Source of the DNA: Cladorrhinum sp. PSN259
Taxonomy: Eukaryota > Ascomycota > Sordariomycetes > Sordariales > Podosporaceae
Assembly (NCBI GenBank): GCA_033725935.1
Contig: MU867145.1
Coordinates: 1 to 64,000 of the forward strand
DNA length: 64,000 bases
Direction: 5' to 3'
A model generated the notes under the pieces. It worked only from the letters and a program-made list of their open reading frames with translations. It did no database searches and was not told the DNA's origin. Positions 20,526 through 33,363 of this stretch are shown piece after piece (position 1 is the stretch's first letter; every line of letters begins with the position of its first letter). The position numbers were made by a program, and so were the translations under genes.

Positions 20526-23500
20526 CAATTCCCGTCTGCGAATGACAAGAAAAAGATATCTTTTTTTCGGTTTTTTGACTCCTTTTTGTTTTGTGGGTTG
20601 TGGGTTGTGGGCTGTGGATATGTGGTTGTTGTTGATGGGGTCAATTTTACCCCTGAACCCCTGAAACCCCTGGGAGGAGCCGTGCACACCCCTGCTTTTC
20701 CGAGCGGGCAACTCCTGCGAGGGACAGAATTCACGGATGGAATGGTGGCTTGCTGGCCAGTGGAAGGTGGCCGTCTGTTCTACAGGAACTTCGGGCACTT
20801 TCATTGGGCAGGATTATTAATAGAATCCCTGCCACTTGCAACCGGCAGACTGGGAGCACGTGAAAGGGTCGAAGTTGGAGGTCGAGGAAGAATGCAACCC
20901 CACTTAAATTTCTCGCTGTTTGAACTTTGAATGGTTCAACCCCGCCACCCCGCCTTCCTTTTCCTCCACGGAGGCCGGCGGGTATGTTTGGGAAACACTG
21001 AAAAGGAGGAGGATAGGATTACCCGATCTGGTGAAGAGCAGGTTGGGAGTAATCTGTATTATCAGGCATGGAGTTTCCTCTTGCGGCAATCGCGGGTGAG
21101 GCAATCTGGATTCTGGGTGCATGCGAAGCCAAGACGGTGACCAACGTGGAGATTTAATCTATCAGAAATCATCGAACAAGATGATCGAAAGAATGCATGG
21201 AACGTTTCGATTGTGCTGGTCATCGGTTCGCTCCCTTGCCTCTCAACCCCTAGGGCTACTACCTTGGCACTGCCAATCACCGTCGATAAACAAAACGTGA
21301 ATTCTTGTGAATGGTGGGCGACGGGGACCTGTTACTGCTTACACTACAGATGCATCTGGCTGCATCTGGCTGCATCAGCGAGCGGCGGCAAACTAAGCTC
21401 TGAACTTTTTGATCCTTCAATCAAGGTGAAACCCGAGAGGCTGGCACCGGTTGGAATGTTGGAATATCTCTTGAGATATATGTTGCCGAACGGCTCTAGG
21501 ATCTATATCTGCTGTGTTATGATCAGGAACGGCAGTTACGCGTAGATGCAGCGATCGTCAAAATCAAGGGGGGGACAAGCCGGGTCGTCTCGGCAATCCG
21601 TCGATGGGGAAAGAGATAGAGTCCCCTTCGGATAGTTGACACCCTGCAAATAGCGGCCATGTGGCAGGTGGCGAATTAAAGGGTCCCTGGTGGTGTCGTT
21701 GGAATGCTGACCGACCACGACTACAACTTGGAAGTCTGACCACCCCGAGAGGACCAAGTTTGGTGAGACCTGAGCAGTCAGGTTGAACTGCTAAGACTCC
21801 GCTCCCACCTGCAACGTCGTCAAATTTATATATTCCCGTTTCAACGATCGGAGAAAGGCGGGAACGCAAAGTCGTCACCTGGACATCGACTGTGCCTCGT
21901 TCATGCAGGACGTTCCAAGTTCAGGTTGCGCCGACGCTTCCACACCCAGGCACCACAAATGTCGACCTTTTGTGATTAACTTCCCAGCGCTGACGTTAAT
22001 AAACTAAAAGGAGCAATTGTCCGGAAATCGGTACCGAACAAAAGGTGGTGTAGACGCTATCTATCTTATCATTCGAGCTGGCCCGAAAAAAAAAAAAAAA
22101 AGTTGAAAACCTGACGGGGAACCTCAAAAAGAACGCCAATCTGGGGAAAATGACCAGGTGGTCACCGCTTAACCCCTGGCGTGCAAGCCCAAAACCCCAC
22201 TGTAGCATCGCCGGCAACCCAAGACATGATGACGCAATGAAGACCTCGATCCGCAGACAGCCCCGCGATGACAGGAAGTGGCCGCCATGTGTGCATGTCT
22301 TGTGTAGATATTGATGAGAGATACGTGTTAGTGTACGGATTACATAGGGCAGACTACAAAAAAGGAACAACCCGTTTCTAGCCTGCAATATCCCGATGGT
22401 CCAAGTGTTGCGAGATGCACGAATGACCCGCCGTATCACATCAACAAAGAAAACAGCCAGTCGGCGCCCAAAAACATGCTCAACATAACAACACGGCTTG
22501 GGCGGGACGCAACCGTTTCACCAGTACCAGAGCCACAATAAGCTCAGGCAGCACAACAGCGACCCTGGGCTGGAAGGTAGGGGTGGCCGCGCAAACTAGC
22601 CAAGGGAAACATGACCGACGACTTCAACAAGAGAGCGATCGGAGAGAAACCGAAGACGTGGGAACGCCACCCCTCCAGGCCTCCAGGCACCCGACAGGTA
22701 CAAAGGTACGGCTGCTGCAGCTCTGGGACCACCAAGCAGCAACATCGTGCCAGGTACCCGAAGGAAAGACCGGAATGGGCATGGCCATCACCAGGACAAA
22801 GCAGCATCCATGGCTTGCATTGCGCCGGTGATCTCCCTTCCTCTGAGTCAGACGGGCGACGACTGGGTAACCTGATTGTGCAATTATTACGGCACATACA
22901 CGTCCTAGCTGGCTTTTCGAGGAAGAAAAAAAAATCCCTTCCACCAGAAGCCCACCGCCTTTTGCGTCCAACCCCGGAAGAATGCAACGACGCACCAAAA
23001 AAGAAACATCCAAAAGAACATCCAATGTTATTCGCTGTCAAGTGTCAGCCACTATTGCCACCCAAAAAAAAACAATGGCACTCGAGAAGCAGCACTGAGG
23101 GGCCGCATGGACGGCCATCGAGACGGCAGGTGGATGCGAATGGACGGGCTGGGCAATGCGTTATATATTCGTAATGATAATGGAGGGGGTTGAGAAGTAC
23201 GGACGGAAAGGGACCTGAGCTTTCTCGGTGTTCCATCATCAGATGAAGACCCAACCCCTCCGTGCAGCATTAGCATGAATACACCACTGGCATAGTGTAC
23301 ACTAAGTGCGTGCACTAAGCCTCAATAGGTACCGTTCTGAGTACCCCGCCATTTTTTGCAATAAATTATACAAAATGATTAATATTCCTCACCACTCGAT
23401 CTCGCTCCCCAGGAACGCCCCTCCCGCAACCAGGGCAAACAATAGCGCCTGTGGCTTTCATCCATTTCCCCTTTTGCCCTTTTGCATCGAGGTCGAGGGT

Positions 23501-25036
23501 CTGGGTCCTTGAGCATGATCGATCAATCACCTGGCATCTGTCTACCCCGCTTCCCTCGGTCGTAACCCAACCTTTTGAATTCTCTCCTCGAGGTTGGATT
23601 CAAGTCCTTCATGCATCCTCACAATTAGAGTTTGAGCCTATCTCCAAGCCCAGCCCCTGTCCCAGCATCACCTGTACTATCAGGAACCTGCACCAAGGTC
23701 CGGCGCAACTGTGCGGTAATACCAGTCCCCATCGCAGTCAGCAACCAAAGCGTCCCCTCTGCTCCTGCTTGATCCGAGACTCTGGCATTTCTTGAGAAAT
23801 TTTGGACTAGCTCGCCACAACATCAAAACGTCGTGCTATACGGATATACATCTATCTTCCCAGCCTCTGCTCACGGCATACGGAAGACGGCATACACAGG
23901 CTGATACAACGCCTGAGATTTCGAGATCCGCCCGCGTTTTTGTTCTTGTCCGATAGGAGCAAGACTTCTTTTGCATGGGCCGCTCCAGCCAAGGCCGGCG
24001 TCTCGAGGCATTCAGCGACCGTGGTTGGCTTCCGAGAACCAGCCCAACGAGCCAACCAGAAGCCCTCATCTTGACCGAGATCTGATTCACAAGCAGGGAC
24101 AAAATCCCTTGGTTTTATCTTTTGACTATTGCATTTTATCGGCTGGGGGTTTTTTTTTTACATTTTTTATTCTGTTCCTGTTCCTGTCGAAGGCTCCGTG
24201 AGACCAGAAAGCCTACAGCCCCCAGGTCTGTCTAAACCTGACCACAAAGCGCCCGAATCGAATCCACACCACTGAACCTTCGCCACACCCCTCCTTCCAA
24301 GCTCCTCCTTCCCACCCCCTAACCCCTGCCTTCATCCTCCTGTAAAAAGCAAAACAGGAACTGGGACCTGCTTTTTATCGCACTTGGCGCGTCTTTTGCA
24401 TCAACAGCGCATCGGGGAATGTGTTTGCTTTGTTGATCGCCCTCGCTCCCTCCACTGTTTCGCTGTTTCCAGTTCAGCCTGCGCCCGTGCCGCTTCTCAG
24501 ACCCCACCTCGGGTCCCGGAAGGCCCAGTGAAGTAGCCAGGTGGAAAGAGTGCCAAGTTAGGGAACAGGGCCCCCCAGGGGCAGTGTGGACTTTGTCGGT
24601 GGACAGCGAGCGGGTGAGTGGTGACTCCATCGAGCATCGCCATCTTTTTTTTCCTGCCAGAAAATCCCAGAAAACCACGGGCCGTTTTTTGATCGCAGAA
24701 TAACCACCCACCACCACACCATCGGTCCGGCAAAACCATCTCCATCAATCCGATTTTGAATGACCAACCTCGGCGGTTCTTCATCTAGCTCTCCCGTTTC
24801 CCCTCCGACCTCTCCTTTTGGTTACTAGTCGAATTTTCCAAAACAGCCTCCCACTCCCCGCCGCCTCCCCGCACTTAGCTCACCCCTGCCGCCGCGCGAG
24901 CTCAGTCGTATTTCAGCCTCACCAGGCTGCCCTGGTGCACACATATCTATACTGAGCCCCTCGCCTGTCCTCCTTGATCTGGTTTCAACCTCTTGCATCG
25001 CATTTTCTTTTTCTCGGCGACACAGGCATTCCCGTC
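20526..25036. other. Long intergenic stretch and 5' leader of the C2H2 gene
   Basis: About 4.5 kb without a supported gene. It includes a 16-base A run (22086-22101) and a short tandem of ctgcatctgg units around 21345-21380. The last about 1 kb is C/T-rich and may be a long 5' untranslated region with small upstream frames, common for fungal transcription-factor genes. Confidence 0.4.
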
Positions 25037-27296
25037 ATGGCTGCCACCTTTCGCCCAGTCAACACGCCACTGATGGCAGCTGACCCGATCAGGGAAGAGA
25101 TATCGTCATCCTCAACCCATACATCATCGTCACTCTCGCCCTTGACGCCCAGGCCGAGCACCGCCCCCACGCAAGCCCCACGACTCCTTATCGACGAAGC
25201 AGCGACGCCAACGCGAGCAAGTTTTGGGACGACTGCATTGGCATCGCAGAAGCCGCTACCTACGTCACCCTTTCCCGAGTCCGTACACATCCCAGAACCC
25301 ACAAAATCACCACTCAAACGAGAGAACTCGCAGGTGTCGAGGAGATCCAAGGACTCGGAGGAGGATGTAGATATGGACGGCTCGGATGGCGAAGGACACA
25401 ACGAGGATGGATCCGACGACGAGAGCGTTAATGCGGACGGAACCAAGTCAAAGAAGAAGAAGTCGCAGCGCTTTTATTGCACTGATTATCCTCCGTGCAG
25501 TCTCAGCTTCACAAGAAGCGAGCATCTGGCTCGTCATATCAGGTGAGGACCACTAGCCGCTCTGGATTTCTGAAGAGGAGAGAGAAGTACTGATGCTGAC
25601 TGACGCATTCAGGAAACACACCGGAGAGCGCCCGTTTCAATGTCACTGCTCCCGACGATTCTCACGGCTTGATAACCTGAGGCAGCATGCCCAGACTGTG
25701 CATGTCAATGAAGATATTCCGATTGACTCGCTTGCAGCTACGGGAACGCGGTTTCAGCGGCAAATCAGGACGGAGAGGGGAGTGCGACAGCCAGGCGCCA
25801 ACAGGGCGAGGGCTCAGACGGATGGAAGGATCGGACCCATAAGGGGACACTCCAAGTCTTTGTCAACATCAAGTATTACAAGCGTCGGCTCATTAACCTC
25901 TGGCTACGGAGGGATCACCGATCACCGTCGACGCCCACCACCTCTCGTTATGGCTGTCGATCCTGCCCGCGCGAGGCTGTCAGTCGAATCGTACAGGTCT
26001 GGAGATGGACAATACTACCGGCCACAGTCACCCAGTGATTTTAGCACCCCGACATCTGCTACTTTCTCCACCGGACAGAACAGTCCTCATTGGGGCCCTG
26101 TTGCCTCCCCGAACTCGAGCCACTCACGATCCCAGAGCATGTATGCTCCTGGCTCTCGGACCCCCGGCAGACGTTTGAGCGTCCCGTCCGGTGGGAATCC
26201 CTTCCACTCGCCTCACGGCTCTGGCTACAGAGGACCGTTGTTTGGACCTACAACCGTAAACACATCCAACACTGGGGCCTTCTCTCCAGGCCAGAGTAGT
26301 CTCATGTCTTCGCCCACGACGCCAACTGCCGGCTGGTCAGCGCGCCGGGAATCAATATCAGCTGCCGATGAAGCTTGGCGCAGAAGAACATGGCATCCAG
26401 ACACGAGGGAGTTTAATGGCTCGAGCAGATTGAGCCAGGTCATTACACCTTCCCAGTATCCGCCAGATACCGTGTCACTTCCTGCCGCGAACCCCGGGAG
26501 CCAACAGCAGCAGCAAAGCCTGCGCCTTCCCGGTATTGAATCCTTCGACCCTGTCCTCCCGCACAGACCTCTTACCCCTCCTCGCCGCAACCCCTCACCG
26601 ATGATGGTTGACCAGAGGCCCACCAACCTTCCAGTCTTGCTTCCTGCCAGTGACAGGGCACAGGATGACCGGCGCCCACCTGCAGCTCAGTGGGATATGG
26701 GAATCCATCGTGGCATAAATCAACTGGACATCAACACTCCTCCGAGAGATAGTGCAGGCGCGTGGGCGCAAGAAGCTAACCAAGCCCTCCTTGCCCGTGC
26801 GGAGCAAGCTCGTGCGGCCCCTGTGCAGCAGCAGGTCAGATTCGAGCAGCACGAGGTTAAGCAGCAAGCCCCACATCCTTCAATCGCACCTTCCAGCGGC
26901 CCGATGCGTCACCAGTATACAATGTCTGCTCCGTCAATTAGTGTTGCACAGCCACGAGAGGCTCGCCGGCATGGATGGTATCACGGTCCGACTCCCTCAA
27001 ATTACTCCGTCGGTGAGACGATTCACGAGGGTCGTACTGCCCACATTGATCGGATCGTTCATCCCAATGTCAGCCAGTTTCAGGGATTTCCCGCGAGAGA
27101 GCACCAGCCGTCACTGCAGCAGCAGCAGCAGCAGCATCAGCAGCAACATCCCACCATTCACCAACAGTCGGGTACACATGGAGCAATGGAGCGGATTTTG
27201 GAACGACCACAGTCGAGAGGTGGTCCCGATTCTCTAAGGAGATTGGAGGCGTTGGTGGCTGTCGCGACGAGCGAGAGCACTGCTGCTGCATACTAA
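25037..27296 (+). CDS. C2H2 zinc-finger transcription factor
   Basis: Exons 25037-25542 and 25613-27296 are joined over a 70-nt intron (GTGAGG..CAG) that splits an Arg codon inside finger 1; the product is 729 aa. Residues 1-140 are Ser/Thr/Pro-rich and then acidic (EEDVDMDGSDGEG), followed by a basic KSKKKK. Finger 1 uses C148, C154, H167 and H171. Finger 2 uses C179, C181, H194 and H199, with the tight C-x-C spacing of a conserved ascomycete group (RPFQCHCSRRFSRLDNLRQH). The fingers resemble the yeast USV1/RGM1/NSF1 stress and carbon-response regulators. The long C-terminal half is low complexity with Gln runs (CAG/CAA repeats at about 27117-27145), suggesting a transactivation region. It is nuclear; targets are unknown. 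Confidence 0.88.
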
Positions 27297-29348
27297 ATGT
27301 CTCGGTCGGGATGGAATACTTGACGATGCTACGGAGGAACCAGGATCTATGATTTGACGAAGCTATTTCTTTTATTCCTTATCTGCAAGGCGTTTTAGGA
27401 TCTTTTATTTCCCCCCGGACCGGTGGCATTCTAGGATATGACATATGATACCATCTCCCCCGTCGACACTCGCTGCATCACAAACGACTTTCTGGATATT
27501 AACGATATACGCTGTGATCACTCACTTCCCTATTTTGGCATATGAGATACCACGCTCGCTGCATACGTATGGAATGGTTTTACTTTTCTTCTTCTCTTCT
27601 TTGGCCCCCCATTTCTTGGATATGATCTGGGCTCGAGCAACAAATTTTAGAAGACAATATTTCGTTTTGTTTTGAAATGTCTTTTTTTTCTTTTTTTTCT
27701 TCTTCGTTGGTTGGGGTTATGCCACGTTATGACTTTCGCTTTCTTGTTTTACTTTGGTTGTTTTCTTTTCACGATGATTATGACATTCCACTACGGCGCG
27801 ATTATGGGACATACGGCGGACCTGGGATACCCAAATTCTTCTCTCTTTTTCTCTCGGGCTCTTTCGACAATCTCTACTCTCTCTGGGATATGGTGGGATG
27901 GATCGGATGGGGGTAGGGCTTGAATCAGGTCTTGCTGACGGATAAATGGATTTTCTTTTCTGGCGGTTATCTTAATCTGGATTTTTATCGTTTTGGATAT
28001 CGGGGGGTTTTTTCTTCTGGGACGGGATAAGCGTTTGCAATTTATGGTTATGAATTTGTGGTCCAGGATGGGCTGTGTTAGTCTCAGGGCGGGAGAGCAA
28101 GGGTGGAGCAGATAGGTAGATAGGAAAGGAAACAACGATTTTAAGTTGATTATATACAAAGGAGTCAAGCATTGTCAAGAGGGGTTGACGAGAGGTGAAA
28201 AGTGGTATAGAAGGTGTGAAGCGCTAAAAGGATGGTGAACAGGGTGCAGGATATAGGATCAGCCACGTAAAAATCATCAATCGTGTATACTAGAAAGATA
28301 CTTGGCTATTCTAAGGAAAGAGGAATGTAGGAGGTACATACCTATACTAGAGAAGGAGGAGGTGGTTGAACGCTACACTAAAAGTCGCTTTGCATGCATT
28401 CATCATTTTGTTCCTTTTTCCGAGTTTCGATGTTTCATGTTGAGTTCCGCTTACCTTACAAGTAACTGAACCCCATTTTCTGACCTGCTCAAGTTTTTTT
28501 TTTTTTTTTTAATTCTCCCTCCCGTTCGGATTTCCAAAGTCCGACTCCGAAGAGGGGGGGGGCGGTGGGTAAGATGACCTTAGTTTGTTTGTGTAATGCC
28601 CGAAGTTTCCGGGTTTTAGATTAGGTAGGTAGTCAGGTAGGTTGCTAGGTAGGTAGGTAGGTAGGTAGGTAAGTAAGTAAGTCTACATGTTTGTGGTTGA
28701 GCGAGCGAGTGAGTGAGTGAGTGAGAGTGTACCTGTAGCCTCGTATGATGTAAATTAAGCTTCTCGGTTGCGGCGGATCATCCGGATGATGGGAGGTATA
28801 ATGAGGATTGGATGAATGGATTGGATGGATGGATTGGATGGATGAAGCTTATGTACTGTACTACATAAAAGAGAGCCTGACCGCCTCGAAGGGAGAAAAA
28901 AAAATGGGGGGGGGAGTCTTATATAACTTTCTCGCTGAAGTATGTACTGTACTGTACGCAATATTTACTAAAAGATGGCAGCGTAGCCGTTCATAATCGT
29001 TAAAAGATTTCGCTTTTTGTGAAGAATCAGGAAGGATACCTATCTATCCATCCAACAGTGACAGAAAAAGCAGTCAAGAATACCTATAATGTATCTTCAT
29101 AATTTGATACCTAAGATTACATGTATCTAGATCCGTTCATGGCTCGAGTAATAGTAACCTTTTAAGTTTTTTCTGAAAAAAAGAAAAGAGTAGAGAGGAA
29201 ATTTGTTAACATGTTTTTTGTTCATTTAATTGACCTAAAGAAATTCTTTTTCTACCCTAAAAAGTGCAATGTACTAAAACAGATATTCAGAGCAAAAAAA
29301 GTTAAGAGTTTGCCTCCAACTCCGGAATAAGTAATGTAGCGTGCTTGG
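27297..29348. other. Intergenic with simple repeats
   Basis: No gene supported. The first about 700 bases are T-rich and probably include the 3' untranslated region of the C2H2 gene. A cluster of simple repeats (28620-28850) is listed separately. The right end is the 3' flank of the minus-strand membrane-protein gene. Confidence 0.5.
28621..28850. repeat. Microsatellite cluster: (TAGG)n, (GAGT)n and ATGGATTGG-type
   Basis: Three tetranucleotide-type tracts lie close together: taggtagg repeats (28623-28680, with taagtaag at the end), gagtgagt repeats (about 28703-28726), and ggatggat/ggattgg units (about 28805-28845). Confidence 0.85.
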
Positions 29349-31080
29349 TCAAATATCCAACATACTCCTAATCTGCTGCGGAGGCTGGTTCGTGCTGTTG
29401 GCCGCACTCTCGGTAGTCTGCATGCTCGGTCTCCTGTCCTGCGTAGGGTAAGGTGGCGGCGGTAGAACATTTGGCGACGGTCCATCCATCATTAATTCAT
29501 CCCTCCTCCTTGCCGCCGCAGACGCTTGCTGCTCGCTTGAATTCTGGGGGAAAAGCATTCCCGCAGCTGTTTGCATCGCGCGCTCTTGACGCCGTCTGTC
29601 AGATTTGCCGCTGTAGGGCGCTGGAGAACCAGCAGGCGACGACGATGTCTGTTTTTGATACGACGGACTGGGCAATGGACTCATCTCTACGTCCCTATCG
29701 GGACTGCTGGCCATGTTTTGCCCTGGAATATCTTCGAGGTTTGTTGGTCTTGGCTTGTTGCCCTGTACCTCGCGAACATTCCGGACGAGCGCATCACGCA
29801 TGCTTTCGTTCGGATTGACAGATTCTCCATTCATCCGTTTCCACCAGCTCGGTTTCTGAACAAGGCCCATTTCGTTGTTCAGCTGACGGTTCCTCTCCTG
29901 CCGCTGGCGTTGTAGTTCCTTGTCTTCGTTCGGGTTAAAAAAGCCAAAAATTGCTTGGATGTACATAATCAGAAGGGATGGGGCATATCCTCCTGCGTAG
30001 ATGGCCACGAGGTTACCCTTGATGTTCAGTGGGCTGTACGCGAAATCCCAGGCGACCAATGCTTGATAGGCGGGAATGACGGCCGCGATTGGGAGAAGTA
30101 GCTTAAAACGGACTGGGGTGAATCGGATAAAGCCAATGATTCGGTTGATTATGCCACGGTTGCGAGGACGGTAGTACTTGATCGAGGTTCGAAGAGATGC
30201 GATCGTCAATAGCCAACAGATGGCAAACATAAAGGCGGCGGCTTTGAACCTTGGTCCGGTCGCCGTAGGTATGGCATCATTTATTATTTGTTCAGGATAT
30301 CGCTGATGTTGGATGCCTGTCCAGCTCCGAGGTATAATCAGGAAGAAGTTCTGGTGGAAGTCAAGTCAGCGGTTTGTGGTATATCATGGAGAAGCAAGTC
30401 AAAAGACTTACCAGCCACCAAAACAGGTAGAAAACGAGGGGAAGGTAGAACTCGATTTTGGACCTCGTATCATCATCTCGTAGCGCATACGGATCCGGGT
30501 CGATGAATTGCCTTTCCATCCAAGAACCCCAGTGTCGCACGGCTTCCCATACAATCGCGATTGCACCCATTTGCATCAGGAACCAAAAGAAGCTCGTAAG
30601 GATGACCGGGAGCTCGGGAAGAAAATATCTGTCCACATCCATCACGACCAAAAGACTGATGAGCGCCGTCGCGCAAGTCCAACAAGCCCAGTACCACTGC
30701 CATCTCCTTCCTATGGGATAGAACCTCTTTGTAATTGGCAGGTAAAGTCGTCCATGTTTACCGAGCACGACGAGCGTCAAGATCAAAGCGAGACCAAATA
30801 GAACGGCGAAGCCAATACCGACACCAGCGCGCACTCCGATGGGATTGATCGGTGACCAACATTTTGTTCCATTCACCCAAGTACCATTGTCGAGGAGCAA
30901 GTCAGCCGTCCATGGCTGAAACGTCAGGTAACACCACGAGCCATTGGAGACCGTTCCATTGGAGAAGAGGGTGTAATTCCAATGTTCAAGAGTCGTCAGG
31001 TTGAAGTGCACATCACCCAGCACCGTGTCGCTCGAATTGTCGCCCCCCGGAAAGGGCAAAAGATCGCGAGCAAACAGCAT
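29349..31080 (-). CDS. Seven-TM membrane glycoprotein (DUF2434-like)
   Basis: Exons 30412-31080 and 29349-30350 (minus strand), joined over a 61-nt intron, encode 556 aa. The N-terminal about 85 residues have seven N-glycosylation sequons (NSS, NLT, NYT, NGT, NGS, NGT, NGT) and the conserved-looking SWCYLTFQPWTADLLLDNGT. Seven hydrophobic segments follow, starting at about residues 85 (VGIGFAVLFGLALILTLVVL), 125, 155, 210, 265, 300 and 330. The C-terminal about 200 residues are polar, rich in Pro, Ser and Gln, and presumably cytosolic. The sequence fits what I recall of fungal DUF2434 proteins, whose function is unknown; that assignment needs a profile search. Glycosylated N terminus, seven TMs and a long tail is also receptor-like. 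It is divergent from COG5 across about 0.9 kb. Confidence 0.78.
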
Positions 31081-31995
31081 CGTTTAGCGGGTTTCGTCTG
31101 GACGGAGGATCGAGGGAGATCGGGACCTTCGGAGGAAATTGGGAACGGCCTCGTCGGTCGCGAGGAAAGGTTCAGGACATTGCTGGCAGTGTGCAAAGGC
31201 AAAAAGTAATCGAAGAATTCGTGGATAGGGGAATACCAAGAGAAAAGAGGTGGTCTTGGCCCGAGAAGTTGGCAATTCGAGTCAAGGTTCAAGGGCGTTG
31301 TGCGGTGTAGTCTACCGTGGTTGATGGTGGCTACAGCGTTGTTTTGCCGAAGGCAATGCACCCCAGACGGTGGCTTTTCTGGGACTTGGCGATGGGAACT
31401 GTTAATCGCTCAAGTGGGGGGACCGCAGACAGATCGCCACGGTGCTAAAGTGAGATCAGACGGTGTTTTGGAACTCGGTATCATCTGCTGAAGACAACTT
31501 GGAATCAATGGAAAAAAGATGTGGTACCAATCGATGAAAGTCCGCCCGTTCCGAAGAATTTTGGTCAATTCCCTCAACAGCCCCAAACCCAGAGCTTGCA
31601 AGTACCCTTGACGAAAGTGCTTACGGTGTACGCAGCTGTTAGTGAACTCTTAATCCTCCCAAGTAAAAAATTAACTGATCAGCTGCCTTCACTAACAGAT
31701 GCACTTCCCCGACCTCATCAACCGATGACCTCACCGGCTGGTTCTGACAGCATGTGCTGCATGCTCTGAGCTTCGAGGCGGACGCTACGGAAGCTGCATG
31801 AGACCCACCAAGCCCGCCTGGAAAAACGGGGGCATTCCACCCCGGCAATCTAGCTTGGATTCCTTCAAGCTCCAATGCTTGGCACAACGCCAAATCACAC
31901 CAGTAGCAACACCCCCGACACCGCAGCTTTGAGAGAACATCAACACCAGCAACCCGGCAACAAGGTAAACAACCAATTCCTCCTCTCTCCTAAAA
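31081..31995. other. Divergent intergenic region between the 7-TM gene and COG5
   Basis: About 0.9 kb shared upstream region for the two divergent genes. No gene is supported, and no clear motif beyond C/A-rich leader sequence before the COG5 start. Confidence 0.5.
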
Positions 31996-33363
31996 ATGGC
32001 CAACGACGACCCATCCTACATAGACTACGAAACCTTCGTCTCCCCGACATTCTCCCCACCCCAATTCGCAAACACCCTCGTCCTAGCAACCAACAACCCC
32101 TCCGACTCCCCGCTCGACCTCTCCACGCCCCTGTCCAAAGTCCTCTTCGACATCCAGGAGATCGACTCCCACATCGACGCCCTCACCACCCGCTCCGCCA
32201 TCCCTTTACTCACACACACCAAAACACAAACCGAAGCGAGCGGCCGCATCCTCTCCGATGTCGAAACGCAACTCAACGCGCTAAACGAGAGCTACAAGCA
32301 GCTGGAAAAAGAAGTCGTCCAGAAGCACGCAGAAGCAGAGGAGGTCAAGATCGTTGCGGGCAGACTATGGGAGACACTGCGACTGGGCAGGGCGGTCGGG
32401 CGCGCCCTGCAGTTGGGCAGGCAGTTAGAGGTTCAGCACGCTGAGCTGGTGGGCACCGTGTCGGCTAGCACTACCACCAGTTCGGCTGGATTGAGGGGCA
32501 AGGAGGACCACCGCGCTCTGGTCAGGTGCGCGCACACTTTACTCGGGCTGAAGGAGTTGTTTGGCAGTGAGCCGGGGGTGGAGAGGGTTGTGGTTGTCAG
32601 GACGCTGAGGGATAACATTGTTGGACCGGTGGAAAAGACGGTCAAGGAGACGGCCGAGAGGTTGGTTAGGGAGTTCTCGGTTGGGAGTGCGAGCCAGACT
32701 GCTACGTTTGCGCAAAGCGAGGAGGTGAAGGCTAGGACGGTGTCCGCATTGACGGCACTGTACTTGCTGACGCCTGTGCCTACGAGACCGGGGGAGAGGT
32801 GGGCGCCTACGTTAATGTTGCAGGCGCTAGAGGTCTACTTGAGGTCGGCGTTACAGAGCAGCATTGCGGGACTGTCAAGGGCACTGGCGACTCTTCCTAG
32901 TTTGGAGAGAACGTTGGCTGAGGTCAGTGCGCGGTGCCAGAATGTGGTTGCGCTCGAGGCGGTGTTGGAGGTTACAAAAGTGCCGGTCCATCCGCTGCTG
33001 ACCAAGCAACAAACGGCATCGTTGCCGGGTGGGGGGAATATGTTGCAGCCTTTGCTGTCGTATTTGGAAACTGGGTCGCTGGCGAGCTATTTCTGGAGGA
33101 CGATGGCCAGTAGCATGGCGCCAAGGGTGCAGGAGATTGTGTCCAAGGGGGGTGTTTCTGGCAGAACACTCAGGACTAACAGGCAGAGTGTTGGCGAGGC
33201 TATCAGGGACTGCGTTATCAAGGGTAGCCAGTTACCGAGCTCTATCGCCGCGTCTGGTGCGAAAGCAAAGGGGAAGTCTGGGGATGGTGAGGCGGGCAGT
33301 AAACATTGGGAGAGGGAGGTGGCCGTAATGGTGGGAAGCATTATGAACAATGTCCCTCGATGA
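31996..33363 (+). CDS. COG5: Conserved oligomeric Golgi complex subunit 5
   Basis: One frame, 455 aa. The N terminus (YIDYETFVSPTFSPPQFAN, then LATNNPSDSPLDLSTPLSKVLFDIQEIDSHID) matches the conserved start of fungal COG5, the lobe-B subunit of the COG vesicle-tethering complex that acts in retrograde traffic within the Golgi. Residues about 55-130 are heptad-rich, in keeping with the coiled-coil bundle that binds COG7/COG6 partners. The rest is helical and soluble, with no membrane segment. Length is normal for filamentous fungi, where COG5 is shorter than in animals. The start codon has an A-rich context (aaaaATGGCC). It has no intron. Confidence 0.88.
   Translation: MANDDPSYIDYETFVSPTFSPPQFANTLVLATNNPSDSPLDLSTPLSKVLFDIQEIDSHIDALTTRSAIPLLTHTKTQTEASGRILSDVETQLNALNESYKQLEKEVVQKHAEAEEVKIVAGRLWETLRLGRAVGRALQLGRQLEVQHAELVGTVSASTTTSSAGLRGKEDHRALVRCAHTLLGLKELFGSEPGVERVVVVRTLRDNIVGPVEKTVKETAERLVREFSVGSASQTATFAQSEEVKARTVSALTALYLLTPVPTRPGERWAPTLMLQALEVYLRSALQSSIAGLSRALATLPSLERTLAEVSARCQNVVALEAVLEVTKVPVHPLLTKQQTASLPGGGNMLQPLLSYLETGSLASYFWRTMASSMAPRVQEIVSKGGVSGRTLRTNRQSVGEAIRDCVIKGSQLPSSIAASGAKAKGKSGDGEAGSKHWEREVAVMVGSIMNNVPR

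Noticed and set aside
20499..20930. Open frames starting inside or next to the tRNA
   Set aside because: They begin within the tRNA gene, have low-complexity content and no motif.
21996..22439. 147-codon minus-strand frame
   Set aside because: It crosses the 16-base A run (giving a Phe run), has no recognisable motif and no splice context.
31875..32444. 189-codon plus-strand frame overlapping COG5
   Set aside because: Composition is His/Pro/Arg-rich, typical of the +1 shadow of the COG5 frame, and COG5 itself is well supported.
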